Source of the DNA: Choristocarpus tenellus KU-1152
Lineage: Eukaryota; Phaeophyceae
Direction of reading: 5' to 3'
DNA: 21,453 nt
NCBI GenBank assembly: GCA_964200185.2
Contig: CAXNAD020000342.1
Span: 1-21,453, forward strand
Below are positions 10,689-20,988 of this stretch, one piece after another. A program made the translations under genes and the position numbers. The number at the start of each line of letters is the position of its first letter. Positions within the stretch are counted from its first letter, which is position 1. The notes under the pieces were generated by a model. The model ran no database searches. It was not told the DNA's origin and saw only the letters and a program-made list of their open reading frames with translations.

Positions 10689-12569
10689 ATGGCATATATG
10701 GCGCGTATGGTAGCATTTTTCGTGGGAAGCATGGCTTGTGCTTCGGCTTTTCATGCCTCCCCGAGGCTTGGTGGCTTCGGTGGCATCAATATCGTAGAGA
10801 GTGTTGAGTCTGCGAAAGCCCCTGCTCGTCGGGGACACACTGGACCCATGATGGGGGGCAAAGAAAATGCCATTAGGTGAGCTTCTTTTAGTGTGAATGG
10901 TATATTCTGGGTGTAAGTTGACAGCGATATTTTATCCTATGTATGCACGTTACCCACCTTTCTATTTGACTTAACATATTCCAAGTTTGTGAGTTTAGTC
11001 AAAAATAAGACTTGAAGCGTTTTAGGGTGGAGTGACAGTTCATTTAACCATAGGGTAGTTCGTGGCGTCACCTACGCCGTTAGAAGTCGTGCTTCAAGCG
11101 CTTGTCCCAATACCGGGTTCAATGTATGCGTTCATGAGGGGGAAGCGATTCCCGACCATACAAATGCGCGTCAAGTCGCTGTAAAGACGAGATGAGAAAT
11201 ATTTTGCCACTCGTTTCCCGTTACGCCTATCGCCGTGCTTTGTGCACACTAACGGCTAAGAGTTTTGATTTCTTCCCTGAGTGTTTTTTAACGCGTTATG
11301 ATGTCAACGAATCTACTAATCTGATGATAACATCTTGTTTTCTCTCTTTCAAACAACTGCTACCCATGTTCTATTGGGGAGAGTTCTGTGTAAGGGATCA
11401 ACCCTTTTCGACACGTGATTACTTCCGATGACCTTGAAGATGGCATTATTATGTTGACTGGTCGTTCCTCTTGTGGAAATGAAGAGTGTAAATTGACTTG
11501 TTCAAGTAATACGCGACGAGGACCTGTATCGTTTTATGCTGTCATTTTTGGTTACTCTCCAAGTTTGGCTGTGGTACACAAAAGACTGACCCCAAGTTCC
11601 TCTCTATATGTATTTTTCAATGTCACCATGAGCAGGGGACGTATCGTCACTGTTAATAACACAAAGAAGATTACCACAGCTATGCGGCTCGTGGCCGCTG
11701 CTAAGGTGCGCCGCGCTCAGGAAGCTGTTCTGCAGACCCGCCCTTTCTCCGAAACACTTCAGGGCATTTTCTCTGCCCTCATTAGCCAGCTGGGAAAGGA
11801 GAACATCGACCTTCCTTTGCTCACAGCTCGTGAAGTGAAGAATGTTCTGGTTGTGGGCATCTCAGGCGATCGTGGTCTCTGTGGTGCGTACAATTCGTAC
11901 GCTATCAAGAAGACAGAGGCGCGTGCTCGGGAGCTCATGGACCAGGGATACAATGTGGAGTTTGTGACTATTGGAAAGAAGATCTCCCAGTACTTCAGGC
12001 GCCGCAATGATGTGTACAAGGTCAAGCGAGCATTTGACTGTGGTCAAGTGCCCACTGCCCCTGAAGCTTCAGCTATTGCACAGGAACTCCTGACAGACTA
12101 CCTGTCCGGTGAGACTGACAGTGTTGAGATCATCTACTCCCGCTTTGTATCCCTCATCGCATCCGAGCCCTCCATCCGCACCCTGCTTCCTCTCTCCCTG
12201 CGGGGCATTGAGAATGAAGAGGACGAGATCTTCCAGTTGACTAGCGAGGGAGGAAAGTTCTCCGTCCAGAGAGAGACCCTAGAGAAGACAGAGACAGAGC
12301 TCACTCAGGACCTCATCTTTGAGCAGGACCCCATCCAGATCCTGAACTCCATTCTGCCTCTCTACCTTGATGGTCAGATCTTGCGTATGCTTCAAGAGTC
12401 TGTTGCCTCTGAACTGGCAGCACGGATGGCATCTATGCAGGCTGCATCTGACAATGCTGGTGATCTGTCAAAGAGCCTCTCCCTTGTTTACAACCGTGCC
12501 CGTCAGGCTAGTGTCACTCAGGAGTTGCTGGAGATTGTTGCTGGAGCTACCGCCCTTGAGTCGCAGTAG
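10689..12569 (+). CDS. atpC: Chloroplast ATP synthase gamma subunit (AtpC)
   Basis: Exons 10689-10876 and 11636-12569 flank a 759-nt intron (GTGAGC...GCAG, phase 2) and encode 373 residues. The join restores the family's N-terminal helix: GKENAIRGRIVTVNNTKKIT, then AMRLVAAAKVRRAQ. Residues 1-21 form a signal peptide ending at ASAF, the cleavage motif of red-lineage secondary plastids, followed by a transit peptide. Also seen are VVGISGDRGLCGAYN in the central domain and the C-terminal helix ending NRARQASVTQELLEIVAGA. Gamma is the central shaft of CF1; its rotation couples thylakoid proton flow to ATP synthesis. The middle region includes the insertion seen in photosynthetic gamma subunits (around FQLTSEGGKFSVQRE) but not the green-lineage regulatory cysteine pair, so thiol control as in plants is unlikely. 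The long open frame before 11636 is intron read-through. Confidence 0.95.
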
Positions 12570-12774
12570 ATAATTATTTTTCTCTGATTTGTGACTGAAG
12601 TGACCTGGGCTTAATGGAATAACTTGTGGGTGGCTTGGGGACAAAGGAGGAAAACATTGGAGAATGTGTAGTTAGATCCACCGGTGACAAGGGAATGGAA
12701 CATGACAGAGGAATGTTGCTCTGTACTTACTGACTGAGGCTAACAATATGCTCAAAGCTTAAGACTAGGGGTCA

Positions 12775-12788
12775 GGGGCTGCAGCCCC
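12775..12788. repeat. Perfect 14-bp GC palindrome
   Basis: GGGGCTGCAGCCCC is a perfect palindrome about 205 bp after the atpC stop codon, in otherwise AT-rich DNA. It may be a fragment of a repeat or a protein-binding site. It lacks a loop and a T-run, so I do not call it a terminator. Confidence 0.4.
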
Positions 12789-14177
12789 CTGTACATTCTC
12801 ACGACTAACCGATTTTTTCATTTTTTGGCACGGAACAAGGAATTGCAGCAGCAGCCCTGTGTAAACATTGGGTGTCTAGAGGTATATAGATCCTCACTTG
12901 TGACTTGTGAAGTGTGGTGGACAAGTGCGTTGGGACAGGTTATTTGCTGAATGTGGTGGGCCTAGTGGCCCTGAAGGTAGCGGTTGTATTGCTGCTGTTC
13001 TTTTTGTGTGCTCATGATAGCTGGCCTGTATGTTGGTAACAAAGTAAAGTCACAGAACAATGAGCATACACTGATATTTTGTGCCCCATACCTTGTGGTG
13101 TGGTATGGTGTGTCATGTTCTAGGAACTTGATGAGCCCTTCTCAAGTCTCAGGCCTGCTTTAATGACAATATAGAAATGTGTTGAAAGATCCTTAACAAT
13201 GCGTTTATAAGATGTCACAGAGTTATTGTGGTCTGTGTAATGTGCACAGGTATTGTAATCTTTTGGTTACTGGAGGTTTTTATTTCCATCATTTGTTCAA
13301 ACAGTTTGGCATCAGATACCTGGTTACTTGCCCCCAAGGTCACTTCAATCATTTGAGTTCAACAAGGGGGGGGGGGAAATCATCTGCATTGACTGGTGCT
13401 TCTGCAGAGGCAGATAAACTCTTGTCAAGACACCAGATCCAAGTTTGGTCCGAACCAGTTTACCTGAAACGCTTACCTTTATTGGCAGATTTTGTTCCGC
13501 ACACAGCTGGTGCAACAGTGTCATGTATTGAAGACACCAGGTCTGGGGAGTGGAAGGTCAGGTCTACAAAAAATGAAAAATGGTATTTATTTTTTTATTG
13601 AATGAGGACCGCGATCTAAAGCGGTTACTATATCCAAAAGACTGTCAAGATGTGAGAGCAGATTGGTTAAGTATCAAGTGGAGCATGATGAAAAAAGTTG
13701 ATAGTGTCTACTTTTACATGTAGAATATACACTGTAAGTAAACGCCTCAACAGACCTTTTCAATCAACTACTCAGAAGTAGGGAATTATGAAGATAGGTT
13801 TCACCTTGGAAAGGCACACATTTTTTCCTATTATTTTTGTAATCAGCAGATTTTGGAAACTATCTTGCTGTCTTCAGAGAATAATTTCTGTTGTTTTTAT
13901 ATGAAGAGGTTTTCTGTTTAGTGTAAGGTTAAGCATTTGAGTAACCATAGTTGATCCAGTTCACTCTCTGTTGAGAGCTATCATCTCCAAAATTTACATC
14001 ATTCCCAAAAAAGGACCTTTCAAGACCTTGCCGAGTATCTCAACATTGCAGCAAATCTTGAAGAGAATGATTGTAAATTGTAAATCTAAATGAAACTTTA
14101 GCATAAAATACAACTTGCAATTCCTTGGTCATCTCAAGGAATTGAATTTTGCAGAGATTAGTAGAGGGGACTTGCTG

Positions 14178-14181
<4 letters not shown>

Positions 14182-14209
<28 letters not shown>
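14182..14209. repeat. (AT)n microsatellite
   Basis: Fourteen uninterrupted AT units, followed by a short TTTA-type tract. Intergenic. Confidence 0.9.
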
Positions 14210-14213
<4 letters not shown>

Positions 14214-15482
14214 TTATTTTTAAGTTTGTACAGTGGTGCTAAGTGTCTTGTTTGTCATGTACTTGGAGGCGTTATCATTAAGACCATATATATTATCCCT
14301 GGAAAATCCAGTGGTTGCTAGAAAAACAAGTTATGAAAAATATCCATGAATGTTCCTGCATATCTGGGAGGCCATTGGCTGGTAGGGACTGAGCAGGGAC
14401 CCTTTGGTCACAACAGTAGCTATCTTGTTTGATGAATCTGCACAATCTGCATAGAGGTACGCTTAGGTATTTACAATCATTGAAAGGTCCTTTCCAGTCA
14501 GTTTTCATGGGGAATCCAATGACCACTTCAGACGCTCATTTTGTGCTGTGGCACAAATATATTACAGCAAGAACTTGTAGCTTGGTACATGGATTTTTTA
14601 TTTGCCCTCACCCTAGCCCTCTTTCTACAGACTTGCTCTGAGAGAGGTGATACATGCACCGTCTGAAAACATTTGCAGAATTGTGGAAAGACCCTCACCA
14701 GTGGCACAGACAGGGTGAAAATAAATAAGAGTTCAACTGGTTGTGACGTTTCCAAAGTAGTGTACATTAACAAAGCGTAAACGCTATGTACTCACTGGCT
14801 GTTTGATACGTTTAATCTGCAACTGGTGACATGCCTTGACCGATTACTTGGCATTCAAAACGATTATCAAGAAGAGGTAACAGCTTGTATTACCTAACTG
14901 TGCTCCCATAAAAACCATAGATTTTCAGCATACTTCCGCAAACACCATCATTTTGATAATTCCACCATAATAACCCGACAAAATCAAATCCTGTTGAGAC
15001 AGGTCCTCAAACCCCTATCTACCTTTCACGAACCATGGTGTCAACTGGTTACTATAACTGTGGGCGTTGACAAAGATTGACCTAGCAGTTTCTGGTGCAA
15101 AAAAAGCTGTTGGTAGTCATGTCAATGCATTCCTTGTTCAACTGAATCCCCTACACAACCAAGGAAACACCATATTGAAAACAAGCAAGCTCTTGGATAT
15201 CAGCTGTGAGGAGAGGTTGCAATTATGACTCCATATGGCATGCGTCACCCTGTGCATTGATTGGCTACAAAATGTTTTTGGCAGCAGCAATGACTAAAAC
15301 AAAGCGATCACAAGCAGTGAAATAAGTGCACACTCAGGAGGAGGAAACACTTCCCTCACTGACAATCAATCACCTCACCTACCATACTTTGTCACACTAT
15401 TTTATCACTTGCAAGCAATTCTACAGCAAAGACACATCTACCTCCAGCTCACAAGTGGTTGTGTTCACTACGATACCACTAC

Positions 15483-15498
15483 TTAGGGTTAGGGTTAG
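15483..15498. repeat. Interstitial telomere-like TTAGGG tract
   Basis: TTAGGGTTAGGGTTAG is two and two-thirds perfect units of the TTAGGG repeat found at telomeres of many eukaryotes. It is too short to be a telomere. It may be a scar of double-strand-break repair or chance. Confidence 0.6.
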
Positions 15499-15645
15499 TT
15501 TATAATCCCTCCAAAAACACTACCAATCGCAAGAACTTACTTACCACACACACACCCAAACAATAGCACGCACAGGAAAATGACCTCTTCCTCCTCGAGC
15601 AACTACCATAGATGTCAGCAACCTGATCTGTCTCTTCCATCTTAT

Positions 15646-15681
15646 GTTCATCCTTCTGTTCATCCTTCTGTTCATCCTTCT
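15646..15681. repeat. 12-bp tandem repeat, 3 copies
   Basis: Three exact units of GTTCATCCTTCT. Because 12 is a multiple of three, this gives short peptide repeats in open frames on both strands, but no supported gene contains it. Confidence 0.85.
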
Positions 15682-15876
15682 TACAAGTATCCCTATTTCG
15701 TTGCTTACGGCAATATATGTATATACCAGTCCATGCAAATTACAAGCACTCTCCCTTCCCAAAAACAAAAAAAAATGTTAACACTACCCACACTGAACAG
15801 GTTCCATACTAGTGCATATGACCACATATATCCCCATAGATTCACCCTGGACAAGGCAAAATCCGTGACACACCAC

Positions 15877-15932
15877 TTGAGGGTTGAATCTTGAGGGTTG
15901 AATCTTGAGGGTTGAATCTTGAGGGTTGAATC
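15877..15932. repeat. 14-bp tandem repeat, 4 exact copies
   Basis: Four identical units of TTGAGGGTTGAATC in a row. The perfect identity suggests recent expansion. It lies downstream of the large minus-strand gene. Confidence 0.9.
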
Positions 15933-16058
15933 TATACATGATCCATCACATTCCACACCACATGCTGAAAGCACATCCTCCAACAATATTCCCTTTTTAC
16001 CATTAACCGCAACTGCTGTTTCACATTGGCAATAGGGTAATAGAGGGGTGCTTACAAG

Positions 16059-16065
16059 ACACACA

Positions 16066-16116
<51 letters not shown>
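16059..16116. repeat. (CA)n microsatellite
   Basis: About 58 bp of CA repeats with two AT interruptions, about 80 bp beyond the stop codon of the large minus-strand gene. In that gene's sense it is a (GT)n tract, possibly inside the 3' UTR. It creates poly-Val/Cys artefact frames on the minus strand. Confidence 0.92.
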
Positions 16117-16193
16117 CATACTTGCAATGTAAAAGCACGGGCGCCAAAGTGTCTAGAACAACCCTCCTCCTCCCTCTTCCCTTAGTGATGCAT

Positions 16194-19100
16194 CTACCGA
16201 GGAAAGCCAGTTGCAGACACCATTCCAATCGATACACCACTACCAAGAGCATCAGGTGTCTGGACACTCATTGCCACATCACTAGAAACAACCCCTCCCA
16301 CTCCTGCAAGGCCAACTTGTCCATCTCCAGCCAACATACCAGTCCTGGGCACAACAGCATGCCCCATGCTCTCACCAATAACCATTTCAGGAACTTCAGG
16401 AGTGTTTGAGGTGTGGGATGTGACCATCTCATCCTCCTGTGAGGTCAACCCAGGCCCTGCAGGCCGCAGTGACAAGCCAGGAGTCTGCTCTTGACTTGGT
16501 GCATCATCTGCCACTGCCACACCAATGCCTGCAGTTGTCTGGTCCATAGCCATTTCGTTCCGGATACCCTCATCACCTTCCACATCCATGTCCCTGGCCA
16601 TAGTTGCCTCATTGGTCACTCTTGAATCAAGTCGTCCACTGTGTAGGACACCATCACCCATAGTGTTAGGTCCCGCACGATGAACTCCTGAAGAACAGGT
16701 CATATCCCCAGACCCCAATGCTTGTGTTGAAGATAATTGCGTTGAAGATAGTGTAGGTATAGGACCTGTTGCACCTACACTCTTGAGCATGGTTGGCAGG
16801 GTGGGAAGAGTGGTGGCAGCAGGGAGGGCAGCCGAACTCAGCACTGGTCCAGTATTAGTCACCGTAGCCATGGACGAACTTGAACCCCCAGAGGTGGAAG
16901 TACCAAGATCCACTGGCTCAAGCTTAGGTCGCTTCCCAAGGAGAGACACACGAAGGGTGCTTGGAGCAGGCTGTGGCCGTAGGCTAGACCCACCCCCTTC
17001 GCCTTTAAGAACAGCAGGAGATGATCCCTTCTGCTGTGTCTGGAAGGAGGCAGGCCTTACTCCCATAGAGGAACCACCTAATAGCCTCATGCTTCCAGGA
17101 GGCTTGCCTTGAAGTGAGGACTTTGGCATACCAGTAGCCCTGCTGGCAGAGGACATCTTATGTCTCTGGGGGCGATATGGTGCATGATGCATGGTGCACA
17201 TCACAATCAAAGAAAAAGAAAAAGAAAAAAAAAGAAACAAGAATGAGAGGGAGGGTGAAGGGATGTGACTATTGCATCTCATGTCAATGCTCATGTTGTA
17301 CACATCAGCCATTTTTAACTATCTTGGAAGTTTGTGTGGAATATTCTCAGGGCATTGGAGGATATACTATATATATATATACTAACTAGCTGATGGCAGT
17401 GGAGGTACAACTGTGAAACCAGTCCTTGACGCAATATATACTATATATATATACTAACTAGCTTATGGCAGTGGAGGTACAACTGTGAAAACAGTCCTTA
17501 ATACAAAAAATATATGTATCAGGTGAGGTCCACCAACAACAATCCACTCTTCACAGTTACACAAACCATCAAAGCTAACAGAAACAACACCGTAGCATGA
17601 TGGTACATATCCAAGTGAAGGAGTATGAAGTACTCTTCAGCAAAGGTATGTTCTGGTATTAACTGCAGCATCACCAAAAATGTCACCTTTGTGTCAGACC
17701 ACTGCTTGCACTGCGGAATGTAGGTAGGATCCTTCAAGTTGGGATCCGCATTAGTCGACAACCAGCATTGCCAGCGGTAAAGGGCAGGGTCATCATGGGA
17801 GAAGTCTTCCCTTAACACACGCTTCCTCTTCTTCGCCTCAATCCACTTCCGGGTGGGACAGAAGAGTGAATGAAATGAAAGATTAGTGGTGAAAGATTAG
17901 TGTTGCAGAATTGGACTCCCAGACAGGACAGGACTCTAGAAATATAGAAACACAGGCACCAGAGTCTGCCAAACACTCATACTTTGCTACACTGTAAGTT
18001 TCTTGAACAACCTTAACCTGCCTTAAAACAAATGGAGTCCTACCACCCACCTTTACAGGTGCCTGCATCATGCAAGTCAGAGCTGGATCAAGTATGGTAT
18101 GCCGAGAGAAGCTGTTCCTTACTGAAAAGTCCTCCGGGTGGTCATCACCATTCTCTTGAACAGCAGGGACAGTGTCCATTGCCACACTATCACTGGCGCC
18201 TGTCTTGTTCTTCTTGAAGTAGCCAATGTACACGGGAGACAGCCAACACTGTTCGTTCCAGCAGTATCGATCACCAGCCTGGCATAGTACAAGTAACACA
18301 CAGGTATTAGCAGAATCCTGTAGTAGGCACAAACCTACAGAAAAAGTAAGGCAGCTTTTCCAGTCAGGGACGCCTCCCAAGATAGGTATAGCTTCAAAAA
18401 CGCCTTCTAGCACTTTCTCCTTACTTACCTCCATCTCCCACATACACATATCGCATCTCACAGGCATCACCTCCACGCTTTGAGTGGTATCTTCACGGTC
18501 CACATCATAGTCCTTTATCACTCCAGCAAGTAACTCCTTCCACTCAACAAGCGCAGGGCGCTCTTTCCCACGTGCTATCTGGGTCTCCCATTGCTTCCTC
18601 ACTCCTTCTGGAGGACCACCACCCTCCTGTACAACAGCCCATCCCATCATGTGTGTGCACACATGGGTGTCAGTGTCACAAAATATTTTCAGCCATTTCA
18701 TAGCACATTTGAAGCAGATATTCAACACAAAACAAACACCACATATGGATTACATGTTTGAGAGATTACATGTTTGAGAGGCAATCTGGCATGAACGGAT
18801 ATTCCAAGGCTCTGAAAGCAGGGTGAGAAAGGACTTCCATCACATTGCAGAATCCTTGACCAATGCATGCATACATGCATACATGCATATCACAGGCAAC
18901 ACGCATGAAAAACTCTACTAGTAAACACCTTTCTGCCTGAGATGGGAAGAACTGATCTATCTTTCTGGCGATCCACACGGTCTCTTACTAATAGCCTTTC
19001 CTCCATTTCACCAAATTCCATAGGGCCATCAACATTTGGACTCGGGATTCGGCGATCCCTGTCTTTCATCCCATTTACATCAGTGAACCTTTCCCTCACT

Positions 19101-20988
19101 CTGCGATCATCCCTGAATGAAGGAGCACCACCCTCCCCCTTGTTTCCATCCCAGTCCCTGCCACCATTTCCAGCCCTAAACCTGTCCCCCTTATATTTTC
19201 CCTTTTCAAAATCCCTCTCCCTCACTCTGTCATGGTCGGCCATTCTGTTCTTTCCCTTGTCCTTGATTCTGTCTGATGCCACATCCCTACCTAATGCCTT
19301 GGTTGAAGTCCTGCCTAGTCCCTTCCCCATATCCTTGGCTGATTCAGTCACCTTTGGCCTTTCCCACCTATCCCTGGTCCTTTCTTTCAATTGCCCACGG
19401 CCTAATTTGTGTGGGGAGCACATGCTTCCCCTAGAAGTGGTCCTAGATACCCCATCATCGCTTTTGTCATCTCTGTCGCCATCATGGTCATCGTTTCCCC
19501 CATCCCTTGACCTGTCATCTGAAAAGTCACTATGTGCTGGCCCAGAATGTCTCCTGCGCAGTCCCATCCCATCCCCATCTTCCCCTGTATCCATGTCTTG
19601 GTCTTGATCTTCTTCCTGAGGGGAAATGGATGGAACATATGCAACGCAGTGAAAGTAGCATCATTAAAAAAGATTTCTACAAACCAAATAATGTGACCAA
19701 ATAATGTGCTACTACCTCTCCAACTGCAAAGAGCCCATTGATCACAACAACACCTTGACCAAAGAATCTCAATCCAACCCTACCTTGTCACTGACATCAC
19801 CGCCTGCGGAGCCTAAAGGAGCGCTGTTTCGCGTATTTCGCACCCTAGCACAGCTTTTTTTATCGTCAATTATACCAGATCCTGCCCCAGATGAACCAGA
19901 TACAGCAGGGCCTCCTGATCGGAAACGGACAAAAGAGAAGAAAGGCGTTTGATTAGATATCGCAAGCAAAAAACAAGCCTGGATTGTGTTGGCCTTGGCC
20001 ATCACAAACTCACCGCCTTTGAAGCCCTTCACCCTAAGTCCTTTCACATCTCCCTTCTCTAGTTTTAACTGGTACTCGGCTTCGTTGCCTGTGCTTTTGG
20101 CCAAAACCAGGTCATAAGCACGCTTGGCAACCTCCCCATGTGTTGTCTGGAGGTTGACCCAGCCATTCCCTGTGCGAACCACCAGGCCTGTAACATCCCT
20201 ATGCTTCTCCGTCGTTATTCGCACCGTTCGTCCAACCCACGTGTCCATGGCAACAGAAGTAAGAGGAATCCCTCCCTGGACAAACAACAAGTATGGAGAA
20301 CCATCAACAATGGTCAGTGGAGTTGAACATCGCAAGGAAAGATAGTGCATTGGCGAGAAAAGAACTGGCCATGAATTTGACGATCATCACCTCTGATTCA
20401 TCACCACCATCCTTGAAGTTGTCGCTGCTACGGCAATCCCTGCTGATCCTACCAACCTTTCCATGTTCAGTCGGGTCCTTGGTGGCTGTCCTGGCACCAG
20501 TCCTCCCCCCTACCTTACCACTCCTCCCAGCTGTTGCAAACCATCAGCGATCACACGAGTAATAATGATACGGGTGAAGGTGTTTAAGAGAGTAAAGAGA
20601 ATCACAGATATTGAATCAAGATTTCTGCCCTCTAACGACCTGCCGGCTGCTTACCTTCTACAAGCGAACGGGCCAACGTGATGGAAACAGATCCACCTTG
20701 CGCACCGGGCTTAAATGGGCTATCCGTTGAGATTATTTCAAGGGCAGAGGGTCGCATGGTTCCAATCTGGTTATCCTTACACTGGACTTTGTACCATGTG
20801 TTGGGGTGTGCTGGAACCTCGCAGATTAACCCCTCTTCACCAGCAAGGTGAGGAAACCGCTTCTGAACGTCAGCTGTGTTGCGAACAAGCACCCTGGTCC
20901 CGAGAGTTAGTCTTGAACTGGAGGCAGAGTCTGGTGACGACGTCGCATCACTACCTTTTCGTGCGGGTGGTGCTACCCGACTTGCCAT
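16194..20988 (-). CDS. Large 9-exon protein, two SH3-like barrels, unrecognised
   Basis: Nine phase-consistent GT-AG exons: 20988-20655, 20530-20391, 20275-20014, 19914-19784, 19615-18929, 18626-18429, 18278-18051, 17845-17687 and 17165-16194 (TAG); 1036 residues. The start is ATG at 20988 (context AATCATGG); no other in-frame ATG precedes it in exon 1. Residues 29-86 (GTRVLVRNTADVQKRF, AGEEGLI, NTWYKVQC) and 169-213 (TWVGRTVRITTEKHRDVTGL, GNGWVNLQ, AKRAYDLV) look like small KOW/SH3-type beta barrels. Residues 290-518 are rich in Arg, Asp, Lys and Gly, like a nuclear disordered linker. Residues 519-713 are Trp/Cys-rich (RCDMC, RYCWNEQCWLSPVYIGYFKK, basic KKRKR, LYRWQCWLSTNADP) and may be the folded core. 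Residues 714-1036 are Ser/Gly/Thr/Pro-rich, with a basic GKRPK patch. I infer a nuclear, perhaps chromatin- or RNA-associated role. The weakest border is the GTGTTT donor at 18928. Confidence 0.72.
17362..17505. repeat. 72-bp tandem duplication in intron 8
   Basis: Two copies (17362-17433 and 17434-17505) differ at a handful of positions and in TA-tract length. Each includes a (TA)n run, ACTAACTAGCT and GGCAGTGGAGGTACAACTGTG. In the sense of the large gene each copy carries a TTTCACAG 3'-splice-like motif. Confidence 0.85.
18748..18779. repeat. 16-bp tandem duplication in intron 5
   Basis: GATTACATGTTTGAGA occurs twice back to back inside intron 5 of the large minus-strand gene. Confidence 0.8.
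18863..18890. repeat. ATGCATAC short tandem repeat
   Basis: About three units of an 8-bp ATGCATAC repeat, also in intron 5 of the large gene. Confidence 0.75.
19684..19708. repeat. 13-bp tandem duplication in intron 4
   Basis: CCAAATAATGTGA followed at once by CCAAATAATGTG, inside intron 4 of the large minus-strand gene. Confidence 0.75.

Larger units (their letters stand above)
12570..16193. other. Gene-poor intergenic region, repeat-rich
   Basis: About 3.6 kb with no supported gene. It holds the atpC 3' flank, simple repeats listed separately, a G11 run (13366-13376) and the 3' flank of the large minus-strand gene. An open frame at 13212-13601 (129 codons) runs through the G11 tract and resembles nothing known. 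An unbroken frame near 15060-15230 (about 57 codons, no ATG) has plausible composition but no partner exons that I could find. Confidence 0.45.

Noticed and set aside
11415-11635. In-frame extension upstream of the AtpC core
   Set aside because: It lies in the intron. Splicing at 10877/11635 restores the conserved N-terminal helix and a plastid presequence, whereas the extension resembles nothing.
13212-13601. 129-codon plus-strand open frame
   Set aside because: Reads through an 11-G homopolymer, has no recognisable domain and sits in the gene-poor region.
15705-16267. Minus-strand frames with long Cys/Val runs
   Set aside because: Produced by translating the (CA)n microsatellite.
18942-19607. 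221-codon plus-strand open frame rich in Ser, Leu and Pro
   Set aside because: Antisense shadow of exon 5 of the large gene; its composition is the complement of the Arg/Asp/Lys-rich sense frame.
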